Assembly: GCF_024127895.1 (NCBI RefSeq)
Contig: NZ_JAMYBK010000001.1
Span: 62,001 to 126,000 of the forward strand
DNA length: 64,000 bases
Direction: 5' to 3'
From: Pseudomonas guariconensis
GTDB taxonomy: Bacteria > Pseudomonadota > Gammaproteobacteria > Pseudomonadales > Pseudomonadaceae
Below, piece after piece: positions 43,246 to 53,002 of this stretch. Positions within the stretch are counted from its first letter, which is position 1, and each line of letters starts with the position of its first letter. Position numbers and translations under genes: made by a program. The notes under the pieces were generated by a model. It searched no databases. It was not told the DNA's origin and worked only from the letters and a program-made list of their open reading frames with translations.

Positions 43246-44009
43246 GCCGTTTGCTCAACCTGTTGGTGATCGTCTGCATCCTGGCAGCGGTGGTGGCCTC
43301 GTTCGGCTACCTGGAGCTGGACCTCGCCTCGGTGATCGGCCACGGTGGGTTGGCGCAGATGGGCGAATATGCCACGCGCTTCCTCAGCCCGGACCTGTCC
43401 ACCGACCATTTGCGGGCAGTGGGTTGGGGGGCCTTGGAGACTCTGGCCATGTCCGGCCTGGGCACCTTGCTGGCGATGGCCCTGGGGTTGCTGCTGGCGC
43501 TGCCTGCCGCAGGGCGATTCGGTTGGCCCTTGCAATCGCTGGCGCGCCTGCTGCTCAACGCCCTGCGTGCCATTCCCGAGCTGGTCTGGGCGGCCCTGAC
43601 CGTCCTGGCCGCAGGCCTTGGGCCGAATGCCGGCACCCTGGCGCTGGCCTTGCACACCACCGGTGTGCTTGGCCGACTGTTCGCCGAAGCGCTGGAAAAT
43701 GCACCCGCTGAGCCTGCTGCAGCCATCCGCCTGCAGGGCGGTAGCCAGGCCGTGGCGTTCTGTTTCGGTACCTTGCCCAACCTCTGGCCGCAGTTGCTCG
43801 CCTACAGCCTGTACCGCTGGGAGAACAACATCCGCATGGCCAGCGTGCTCGGCTTCGTGGGCGCGGGTGGGTTGGGGCAGATGCTCTATACCACCTTGAG
43901 CCTGTTCCAGGAGGCGCAGGCCAGTACGGTGATCATCGCCATGCTGGTGCTGGTGTTGCTGGTGGATGCGTTCAGCGACCTGTTGCGTCAGCGCTATGTG
44001 CGTGCTTGA
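43242..44009 (+). CDS. PhnE-like ABC transporter permease 2
   Basis: A 255-aa second permease with the same architecture (EALENAPAEPAAAIRLQGGS loop; GFVGAGGLGQMLYT). The GTG start at 43242 overlaps the first permease stop; the longer frame upstream is a shadow of that gene. The two permeases probably form a heterodimer. Its last 38 bases overlap the convergent GNAT gene. Confidence 0.9.
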   Translation: MSRLLNLLVIVCILAAVVASFGYLELDLASVIGHGGLAQMGEYATRFLSPDLSTDHLRAVGWGALETLAMSGLGTLLAMALGLLLALPAAGRFGWPLQSLARLLLNALRAIPELVWAALTVLAAGLGPNAGTLALALHTTGVLGRLFAEALENAPAEPAAAIRLQGGSQAVAFCFGTLPNLWPQLLAYSLYRWENNIRMASVLGFVGAGGLGQMLYTTLSLFQEAQASTVIIAMLVLVLLVDAFSDLLRQRYVRA

Positions 44010-44523
44010 GGTGGGGGGAGGGTGTAGCAAGAGGTTTATCGGGGTCGCAGAGCACTTGCCTCATCTGCACCAACGCCACCCTGCCACCCTCCGGCGCCTG
44101 CCGTTCCTCGATGCCAAACGGCACGAAGCCCAGCTGTGGATAAAGCAGCAACCCGGCGGTGTTGTGGTTGAAGCACGACACCCACACCTCCCGCGCCGCG
44201 AACTGTTCCCGTGCCTTGTCGATCATGCATTGCACCAGGTAGCGCGCTACGCCACGGCCACGCGCCTTCGGCGCCACCACCACATTACCCAAGGCGCACA
44301 CGCCACCGTGCTCGGCCTTGTAGAAGTTGGCGAAGCCCAGCACCTCGTCATCGGCCTCGACCACCGTCGAGCCGCTGCGCTGGGCGATGGCTTCGCTCAG
44401 TTGGGCCGGGGTCAGGGGGTAGCTGGCCTTGGGGAACATGTAGAACAGCTCGTCCGGGCCCTGGGGAAAGCGGCAGATGGCAGCGATGTCGGCGGGCTGG
44501 GCAGGGCGGTGGTTCAGGCGCAT
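43972..44523 (-). CDS. GNAT family acetyltransferase
   Basis: A 183-aa GNAT N-acetyltransferase. Acetyl-CoA binding is indicated by VVAPKARGRGVARYLVQCMI, followed by VSCFNHNTAGLLLYPQLGFV. The acceptor is unknown. It is convergent with the Phn-type transporter; the last 38 bases of each gene overlap on opposite strands. The C-terminal 30 residues, within and near the overlap, look unstructured and may be a family-specific extension. Confidence 0.85.
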   Translation of the reverse strand: MRLNHRPAQPADIAAICRFPQGPDELFYMFPKASYPLTPAQLSEAIAQRSGSTVVEADDEVLGFANFYKAEHGGVCALGNVVVAPKARGRGVARYLVQCMIDKAREQFAAREVWVSCFNHNTAGLLLYPQLGFVPFGIEERQAPEGGRVALVQMRQVLCDPDKPLATPSPHLKHAHSADATGR

Positions 44524-44704
44524 GGCAGGCTGGAAGTAGTGGATTCCGAGATGACATTATCCATGCCCATGCAATTCGTCCAGGTTATTTGAAGTCGGCT
44601 TCTGGCTGATGGCACAATGCCGCGGTCGCCGTACCCCAGGGCCTTTCCCCGCCCTGTCGCCTGTCCGGTGCCCTCCAGGACAGCAGTCGAATCGGTGATC
44701 CTCT

Positions 44705-45796
44705 ATGAGCGAGCGAACGGGTAAGGGCCTCTCTTTTGCCAAGCGCATGTACGTGCCGCGTGCCATCGGCACGGGGCTGGGCTTCTTCTGTGTGATGATC
44801 GGCATCTGGCCGCTGCAGCCGGCCTGGTGGACATGGGCGTTGCTGGTGGCCCATGGCTTCGTCTGGCCGCACCTGGCTTTCCAGATCGCCCGGCTGTCGT
44901 CGCAACCTTTTCGCTGCGAGCAGCGCAACCTGGTGTTCGACGGCTTCGCCGGCGGCTGCTGGGCTGGGGTCATGGGCCTGAATCCGCTGCCGAGCGTGAT
45001 CATCCTGTCGATGATCGCCATGGACAAGATCGCCGCTGGCGGCTGGCACATGCTGTTCAAGACCCTCCTGGCCCAGTTGCTGGGCATCGGCCTGGGCCTG
45101 TGGCTGTACGCGCCGCCGCTGTTCCCCGAGACCAGCCAGGCGCAGATGCTCGCCTGCCTGCCGATCCTGCTGGTCTACCCCATGGCCATCGGCATGATCT
45201 GCTACCGGGTCACCGTACTGCTTGGCGAGCACAAGCGTGCCCTGGCACGCCTGAGCCAGACCGACAGCCTGACCGGGCTGATCAACCACGGTGCCTGGAA
45301 AGACCTGTTGCTGCGTGAATTCGAGCACTGTCGCGCCAACCACCTGCCCAATACCCTGGCCCTGATCGATATCGACCACTTCAAGCAGATCAACGATGGC
45401 CATGGGCATCTGGCCGGGGACAATATTCTACGTATCGTCAGCGCCTTCTTTTCCAGTTACCTGCGCAAGAGCGACCCCGTGGCCCGCTATGGAGGGGACG
45501 AGTTCTGCGTCATGCTCCCCGGCACCACACCGGCACAGGCCAGGGAAATCCTCGAGCGCCTGCGCCAGGCTGTCGAGGAATACCGCGACCCTGCCCTGGC
45601 GCATTTGCGCCTGAGCCTGAGTATCGGCATCGCGCCTTTCGGGCTGCACCTGACCGATGCCGAGGCCTGGCTGCATGAGGCGGACACGGCGCTCTACCAG
45701 GCCAAGAGCGAAGGTCGCAATCGCACCGTGGTAGCGGGGACCAGTTGGGTTGACTGGTCCGGGAACAGCAGCACGGGCTTCCAAGCGCAGCATTGA
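44705..45796 (+). CDS. MASE2-GGDEF diguanylate cyclase
   Basis: A 363-aa membrane cyclase. An N-terminal MASE2 sensor of four to six helices (about 15-180; RAIGTGLGFFCVMIGIWPLQ, MGLNPLPSVIILSMIAMDKI) precedes a GGDEF domain with the active-site GGDEF at 263-267. An inhibitory-site RKSD lies five residues before it. It resembles AdrA/DgcC-type enzymes that drive biofilm formation through cyclic-di-GMP. The MASE2 ligand is unknown. It is monocistronic. Confidence 0.9.
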   Translation: MSERTGKGLSFAKRMYVPRAIGTGLGFFCVMIGIWPLQPAWWTWALLVAHGFVWPHLAFQIARLSSQPFRCEQRNLVFDGFAGGCWAGVMGLNPLPSVIILSMIAMDKIAAGGWHMLFKTLLAQLLGIGLGLWLYAPPLFPETSQAQMLACLPILLVYPMAIGMICYRVTVLLGEHKRALARLSQTDSLTGLINHGAWKDLLLREFEHCRANHLPNTLALIDIDHFKQINDGHGHLAGDNILRIVSAFFSSYLRKSDPVARYGGDEFCVMLPGTTPAQAREILERLRQAVEEYRDPALAHLRLSLSIGIAPFGLHLTDAEAWLHEADTALYQAKSEGRNRTVVAGTSWVDWSGNSSTGFQAQH

Positions 45797-45887
45797 GACG
45801 ACGCAGTTCCATGCCTTGGGGCCTCTGGCTCCCAAGGCCGGTAAGGACACGTTCACCGAGCTCGTCGAAACCAAGGGCCCCTGTACC

Positions 45888-48299
45888 TCAGTAGGCGTAG
45901 CGCAACGTCGTCATGAAGTTGCGCGGCGCGCCATACAGCCCGGCGGCGGTGGTGGTGTAGTACTCCTTGTCGAACAGGTTGTTGACGTTGAGCGTGGCCG
46001 ACAGCGACGGGGTGATCTGGTAGCGCGCCATCAGGTTGGCCAGGGCATAGCTGCTCTGGGTGGTGGCGTAGCTCAGGTCGTAGCCGGTCTCGCTCTGCCA
46101 GTTCACCCCGCCGCCGACGGTCAGCTTGTCCAGCGCACCGGGCAGGCGGTAGGTGGTGAACAGCTTGACGCTGTTGCGCGGGATCTCGGTGACGATGCGA
46201 TGGTCGTCATCGTTGAAGCTGACGCTGTAGGAGTAGCCGCCGGTGATCTGCCAGCCGTCGGCGAGTTCACCATTGACCTCCAGCTCCACGCCTTCGCTGG
46301 TGGTGCCGCTCTCGGCCTTGTAGGCCTGGTAGCCATTGGGTTGCAGGCGGTCACCGTCGGCCACCGCGAGGTTGTCTTGCTCGACCCGGAACAGCGCCAG
46401 GCTGGCATTGAGCCGGCCTTCGTAGAAGCCTGCCTTCAAGCCCAGCTCGTAGCCCGTGCCCTCCAGGGGATCGAGGGGGGTGCCATTGACGTCGCGGATG
46501 TTCGACGACTGTGGGTTGAAGATCTGCGTGTAGCTGGCGTAGGCGGTCCAGGTGTCGTCCAGGTCATAGACGAAGCCGGCATAGGGGATGACGATGCCGG
46601 TCTCGGTGCGCTCGCTCTTGCTGCTCGAACCGGCATAGAGACGGCTCTTGCTCTCGCGGTTCCAGTCCACCACCCGTGCGCCGACGATGAGGCTGGCGGC
46701 ATCGCTCAGGTGCCAGCGCGACGTCAGGTAGGCGCCGTACTGGGTTTCGGTCAGGTCGTCTTCGCCGATTTTGTTGAATACCGGTTTGGGCGCATGGCCG
46801 TCCCAGGTATAGATGTTGTCGATGGTGCCCTGGTAGCCGGACCCTGGGCGCTGCCAGCCGCCATAGTTGGCGGTGCCGCGCTCCTCGATGCGTGACAGGG
46901 TGACGCCGGTGATCAGTTCGTGTTCACGGCCGAACAAAGGGAAGGTGCCGGTCATGTAGGCGTCGAGGTTGTCCTGCTCGGGCGTGGCCTTCCAGCGGGT
47001 CGGCATGATGTAGGCCCCGGCACCGGTGGCCTTGTCGATTTCGCCGCTCATGTAGGTGACCACGCTGTCGTAGTCATTGCGGGCGTGGCTGTATTCCAGC
47101 TTGCCGCTCCAGCCGTTGGCGAAGTGCTGCTCGACCGAGGCGAAAAGTGTGCTCTGCTTGCGGTCGTAGTAGGTCCAGTCGGGCGAGGGGTTGAACGAGC
47201 GGCGGATGTCGGTCAGGTCGCCGTCGGTGGTGAACAGCGGAAAGCCCGTGCGCATCGGCGCGTTGGCGTGGGTGACCTGGTGGCTGAAGCCCAGTGTCAG
47301 CAGGGTCGAGTCGCTCAGGTCGAGTTCGGTGATGCCATAGAGGGTCGACAGCTCCTGGTTGAAGCGGTCGATCCAGGCATGCTGGTCCTTCTGGTCGGCG
47401 ACGAAGCGGCCACGCACGTTGCCGCTGTCGTTCAGCGCGCCGCCCACATCCACGCTCAGGCCGTAGCGGTCCCAGCTACCGGCTTCGGCCGACAGCAGGA
47501 CCTGTGGATCCACGGTGGGGCGCTTGCGGATCAGGTTGATGGTCGCCGACGGGTTGCCCAGCCCGCTGATCAGGCCGGTGGCACCGCGCACCACTTCGAC
47601 TCGGTCGTACATGGCGGTGTTCTGGGTGTAGTTGTCCATGCGCGACGAGGTGGGTACGCCGTCGATCTCGAAGTTGTTGATCGGGAAGCCGCGCGACAGG
47701 TAGGTGGTGCTGTCGCCGCCAATGCTTTCGCGTACCACGGTGATGCCGGTGGTGGCGTCGAGGGCGTCGGTGAGGTTGTCGAGCTTCTGGTCTTCCAGGC
47801 GCTGGCGGGTCAGCACGGTGACCGATTGTGGGGTTTCCTTGAGCGACAGGTTCAGGCGGGTCGAGCTGCTCGACGACTCGGTGGTGTAGGAGCCCGAGCC
47901 CTCGGTGGTCGAGCCCGGCGCCTTGCCGGAGATGCTCAGGGCGGTCAGCTCCAGGGCGGTTTCTCCCGGTGCCGAAACCGGCATCAGCACGTAGCCGCCA
48001 TTGCTCTGGCGCCGCGCCTGCAGGCCACTGCCGGCCAGCAGATGGGCCAGGCCATCCTCCACCGAGTAGTGGCCACGCAGGCCGGGCGAGGTCAGGCCTT
48101 GGGTCTGCTCGCTGGCGAACGACAGGTTCACCCCCGCATGGCTGGCGAACTGGCTCAGGGCGGAACCCAGTGGGCCCGGCTCGATCTCGAAATGACGGGC
48201 CTGGTTCTGCTCGGCAGCGTAGGCCGTGGGGATCAAGGGCGTGGCGATCAGGCCAAACAAGGCCAGGTGGATGGCATGGGCCAGGGCAAGACGGGGCAT
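45888..48299 (-). CDS. TonB-dependent ferric-siderophore receptor with signalling domain
   Basis: An 803-aa outer-membrane receptor. A signal peptide (cleavage near TAYA/AEQN, residue 29) is followed by an STN signalling domain (about 38-105), a TonB-box region, a plug domain (about 155-270; NLSLKETPQSVTVLTRQRLE) and a 22-strand barrel ending in the aromatic residue of RNFMTTLRYAY. The STN domain and the fecR/fecI genes upstream indicate a transducer that induces its own transport genes when the siderophore binds. The siderophore is not identifiable; the sequence resembles ferrichrome/pyoverdine-type receptors. Confidence 0.93.
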   Translation of the reverse strand: MPRLALAHAIHLALFGLIATPLIPTAYAAEQNQARHFEIEPGPLGSALSQFASHAGVNLSFASEQTQGLTSPGLRGHYSVEDGLAHLLAGSGLQARRQSNGGYVLMPVSAPGETALELTALSISGKAPGSTTEGSGSYTTESSSSSTRLNLSLKETPQSVTVLTRQRLEDQKLDNLTDALDATTGITVVRESIGGDSTTYLSRGFPINNFEIDGVPTSSRMDNYTQNTAMYDRVEVVRGATGLISGLGNPSATINLIRKRPTVDPQVLLSAEAGSWDRYGLSVDVGGALNDSGNVRGRFVADQKDQHAWIDRFNQELSTLYGITELDLSDSTLLTLGFSHQVTHANAPMRTGFPLFTTDGDLTDIRRSFNPSPDWTYYDRKQSTLFASVEQHFANGWSGKLEYSHARNDYDSVVTYMSGEIDKATGAGAYIMPTRWKATPEQDNLDAYMTGTFPLFGREHELITGVTLSRIEERGTANYGGWQRPGSGYQGTIDNIYTWDGHAPKPVFNKIGEDDLTETQYGAYLTSRWHLSDAASLIVGARVVDWNRESKSRLYAGSSSKSERTETGIVIPYAGFVYDLDDTWTAYASYTQIFNPQSSNIRDVNGTPLDPLEGTGYELGLKAGFYEGRLNASLALFRVEQDNLAVADGDRLQPNGYQAYKAESGTTSEGVELEVNGELADGWQITGGYSYSVSFNDDDHRIVTEIPRNSVKLFTTYRLPGALDKLTVGGGVNWQSETGYDLSYATTQSSYALANLMARYQITPSLSATLNVNNLFDKEYYTTTAAGLYGAPRNFMTTLRYAY

Positions 48300-48401
48300 C
48301 GTGTTTTCCTAGGGTTGGCGTGGCAAAGGTGCGGCAGTTGTCGCCGCTTCAGTGCTTGGCCGAATGAGAATGAAAATCGGCAACCCTTTGCAGGAAATTT
48401 T

Positions 48402-49340
48402 TCATGCGGCCTCGATGCGCACCCAGTAGCGGGTCAGGTAACGCACCCGGATCGGCAGTGATGTGGCCAGGTTTTCCAGGATGCGATCGCTATCGTCCAG
48501 GCGGAAGGCGCCGGAGACGCGCAGGTCGGCGACGGCGTCGCTGCAGGCCAGCAAGCCCGGGCGGTAGCGGCCGAGCTCGACGACCAGGTCGCGCAGGCGC
48601 CAGTCCACCACCATCAGCATGCCGCGCACCCAGGCATCGCTATCGTCGGGCAGGGGGCTCGGCACATCCAGGCGATGATCGTCGAACCAGGCCTGTTGGC
48701 CGGCTTCCAGTCGCAGCAGGCGGCTGGGGGACTGTGCCGGACGCAGTTCGACCGCATGCGCCGTGACCTGGACCAGGCAGCGCTGGCCTTCGCTGCGTAC
48801 GCTGAAGCGCGTGCCCAGGGCGCGGATGCTGCCCTGTGGGGTATGCACGATGAAGGGCCGCTGCGCCGTATCGGCTGCCGTCTGGATGAGGACTTCGCCG
48901 TGGTGCAGGCGTACCTCGCGCAGGGTCGCGCCATAGAGAACGTCCAGGGCACTGTTGGTGTTGATCTCCAACCGCCCGCCATCGGCCAGGTGCACATGGC
49001 GCCGCTCGCCTTTGCGGGTACGATACTGCGCCAGCCGCGACGACAACGGTTCGATCACCTGCAGGCCCCAGCCCGTGGCGCCAGCGGCCAGCAACAGCCC
49101 CAGCACCTTGGCCACCGCCCGGCGCCTTGTGCGGACACCGGCCAGGGCCGGCAGGGCGATCTCGCCGGGGAGTGTGTCGAGCTGGCGTTGCAATTTTTCT
49201 AATCGTGCCCAGGCCCTGGCGTGGCGCTCGTCCTGCTCCAGCCACGCTTGCCAGCCAGCATGATCGGCCTGGCCTGGCGGCGCGGCATTGAGCTGCACGT
49301 ACCAGGTGGCCGCGGCCTCCAGCACCTTGCGCTCCAGCAT
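48402..49340 (-). CDS. FecR-family anti-sigma factor
   Basis: A 312-aa regulator. An N-terminal cytoplasmic DUF4880-like region (WYVQLNAAPPG, DERHARAWARLEKL) is followed by a membrane segment (about 78-96), a periplasmic FecR domain (FIVHTPQGSIRALGTRFSV) and a C-terminal domain that meets the receptor STN domain. It relays the occupied-receptor signal to the sigma factor. It starts 3 bases after the sigma gene stop. Between it and the receptor gene (48300-48401) lies a GAATGAGAATGAAAATC stretch that resembles a partial Fur box. Confidence 0.93.
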   Translation of the reverse strand: MLERKVLEAAATWYVQLNAAPPGQADHAGWQAWLEQDERHARAWARLEKLQRQLDTLPGEIALPALAGVRTRRRAVAKVLGLLLAAGATGWGLQVIEPLSSRLAQYRTRKGERRHVHLADGGRLEINTNSALDVLYGATLREVRLHHGEVLIQTAADTAQRPFIVHTPQGSIRALGTRFSVRSEGQRCLVQVTAHAVELRPAQSPSRLLRLEAGQQAWFDDHRLDVPSPLPDDSDAWVRGMLMVVDWRLRDLVVELGRYRPGLLACSDAVADLRVSGAFRLDDSDRILENLATSLPIRVRYLTRYWVRIEAA

Positions 49341-49343
49341 CGC

Positions 49344-49835
49344 TCAGTCTTCCACCAGCAGCAGGCACTGGGTCATGGCGCGGATCATGTGCTTCTTCAC
49401 CGTGGTCACCGACACGTTCAGGCGCTGCGCCGTGGCCACGTAGCTCAGGCCTTCCAGTTGCACCGCCAGGAATACCGTACGGGTGCGATCGCCCAGGCCG
49501 TCGAGCATGGCATCCACGGCGGTGAGGGTTTCGAGGATCAGCAGGCGCGTTTCCGGGGAGATGTCCAGCGGCTCCGGGCGCAGGGCCAGGGCGTCGAGGT
49601 AGGCCTGTTCCACGGCACGGCGGCGGAAGCGATCGATCATCAAGGCGCGGGCGATGGAGCTGAGGTAGGTGCGCGGTTCGCGGATGGCCTCGACGTTGCG
49701 GGCGGCCAGCACGCGCATGAAAGTGTCCTGCGCCAGGTCGGCGGCATCGCTGGAGTTGCCCAGGCGTGCGCGGAGCCAGGTGTTCAGCCAGCCGTTGTGG
49801 GTCTGGTAGAGCTGGTGCAGGGTGGCGGAGGGCAT
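49344..49835 (-). CDS. FecI-type ECF sigma factor
   Basis: A 163-aa iron-starvation sigma factor. Region 2 is about 10-75 (DLAQDTFMRVLAA, EPRTYLSSIARALMIDRFRR) and region 4 about 105-160 (FLAVQLEGLSYVATAQRLNV, TTVKKHMIRAM). It should direct transcription of the TonB receptor gene when released or activated by the FecR protein. GAAGAGCC precedes the ATG. A Fur-box-like palindrome lies 15 bases upstream of the start. Confidence 0.94.
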   Translation of the reverse strand: MPSATLHQLYQTHNGWLNTWLRARLGNSSDAADLAQDTFMRVLAARNVEAIREPRTYLSSIARALMIDRFRRRAVEQAYLDALALRPEPLDISPETRLLILETLTAVDAMLDGLGDRTRTVFLAVQLEGLSYVATAQRLNVSVTTVKKHMIRAMTQCLLLVED

Positions 49836-49849
49836 GATCGGCTCTTCAT

Positions 49850-49862
49850 GAGAATGATTCTC
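49850..49862. promoter_or_regulatory. Fur box upstream of the FecI-type sigma gene
   Basis: GAGAATGATTCTC is a perfect 13-bp palindrome within ATGAGAATGATTCTCTG and agrees with the GATAATGATAATCATTATC Fur consensus in its core. It sits 15-27 bases before the sigma gene start, so iron-bound Fur would block the promoter. Confidence 0.8.
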
Positions 49863-50018
49863 TGTAATGTTGGCTTATGTGTTTGTTCAGAACAAGGGGC
49901 TTTTTCGTTGTTCCGCTTGTGCCTCGTCAACGGGGCACTGCAATCGCTGCATTGGGCGTATGCGGAGGCTGCATGGATGTGCGAAACGAGATCGTTGATC
50001 GCGTTGGAAGGCGGTGTA

Positions 50019-50072
50019 GGGGCGTTGTGCGCCCCAATCGCGACACAAGGCCGCTCCCACAGGCAGAGCGCT
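50019..50072. repeat. REP-like sequence between the sigma gene and tRNA-Leu
   Basis: GGGGCGTTGTGCGCCCC, then AATCGCGACACAAGGCCGCTCCCACAGG in two short parts, is a REP of the type frequent in P. putida. The remainder of the 49863-50152 gap shows nothing recognisable. Confidence 0.6.
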
Positions 50073-50152
50073 GAAGTGGGAAATAATGCCTTGTCTATCG
50101 GAATCACCTGCGGCGTGCTGGAACGGTCGGATTGGCATCCAGAATTCCAGGC

Positions 50153-50179
50153 ATAAAAAAACCGACCATAAGGTCGGTT
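50153..50179 (-). terminator. Terminator of tRNA-Leu
   Basis: On the minus strand, AACCGACC/GGTCGGTT with a 4-base loop is followed by seven T residues, 12 bases after the tRNA 3' end. Confidence 0.9.
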
Positions 50180-50190
50180 CTTTCGGATCT

Positions 50191-50275
50191 TGGTGCCCCG
50201 AGGGAGACTCGAACTCCCACTCCTTTCGAAAACGGATTTTGAATCCGCCGCGTCTACCAATTCCGCCATCAGGGC
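50191..50275 (-). tRNA. tRNA-Leu, anticodon CAA
   Basis: An 85-nt class II tRNA on the minus strand. The acceptor GCCCTGA pairs with TCGGGGC, followed by the encoded CCA end. The anticodon stem-loop GGATTCAAAATCC gives anticodon CAA (reads UUG). The variable arm is long, as expected for leucine tRNAs, and the T-arm is GGGAGTTCGAGTCTCCC. It is divergent from queA. Confidence 0.96.
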
Positions 50276-50383
50276 TTGTGGCGCCGCAGTATAGAGAGGC
50301 GTCGAGGGTCGGTCAATCGGGTTTCATGGTCAATTTTCGCGCGTTGGGCTAAACTTTCCGGCCCTGTCGAACCGAACACCATC

Positions 50384-52563
<2,180 letters not shown>

Positions 52564-52603
52564 CTGTCCGCACTTAACAAAACCTTAGTCACTGGAGTGC
52601 CCA

Positions 52604-52939
52604 ATGAGCTTTCTGATTCCCGCCGCCTACGCGGACGCTGCTGCCCCTGCCGCCGGCCCCGCCGGTACCGGCTTCGAATGGATCTTCCTGGTCGGTTTCC
52701 TGGTCATCTTCTACCTGATGATCTGGCGTCCGCAGGCCAAGCGTGCCAAAGAGCAGAAGAACCTGCTGAGCAACTTGCAAAAAGGTGACGAAGTCGTCAC
52801 CAACGGCGGTATCGCTGGCAAGATCGTCAAGGTTTCCGATGATTTCGTGGTCCTGGAAGTTTCCGACAACGTCGAGCTGAAGTTCCAGAAGGGCGCCGTG
52901 GCGGCGACCCTGCCAAAAGGTACGCTCAAGGCTATCTGA
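52604..52939 (+). CDS. yajC: YajC, Sec translocon accessory subunit
   Basis: A 111-aa single-pass inner-membrane protein. The helix is at about 24-43 (FEWIFLVGFLVIFYLMIWRP), followed by the conserved RPQAKRAKEQKNLL, and GDEVVTNGGIAGKIVKV in the cytoplasmic beta-rich domain. It associates with SecDF and YidC. CTGGAGTGCCC precedes the ATG. It is the first gene of yajC-secD-secF. Confidence 0.96.
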   Translation: MSFLIPAAYADAAAPAAGPAGTGFEWIFLVGFLVIFYLMIWRPQAKRAKEQKNLLSNLQKGDEVVTNGGIAGKIVKVSDDFVVLEVSDNVELKFQKGAVAATLPKGTLKAI

Positions 52940-53002
52940 GTCATCGTTTTTCTTTTCCAGTCGGGGCGCGCAACGCGCCCCGCGTCTTGAACGGGCGGCG
53001 TG

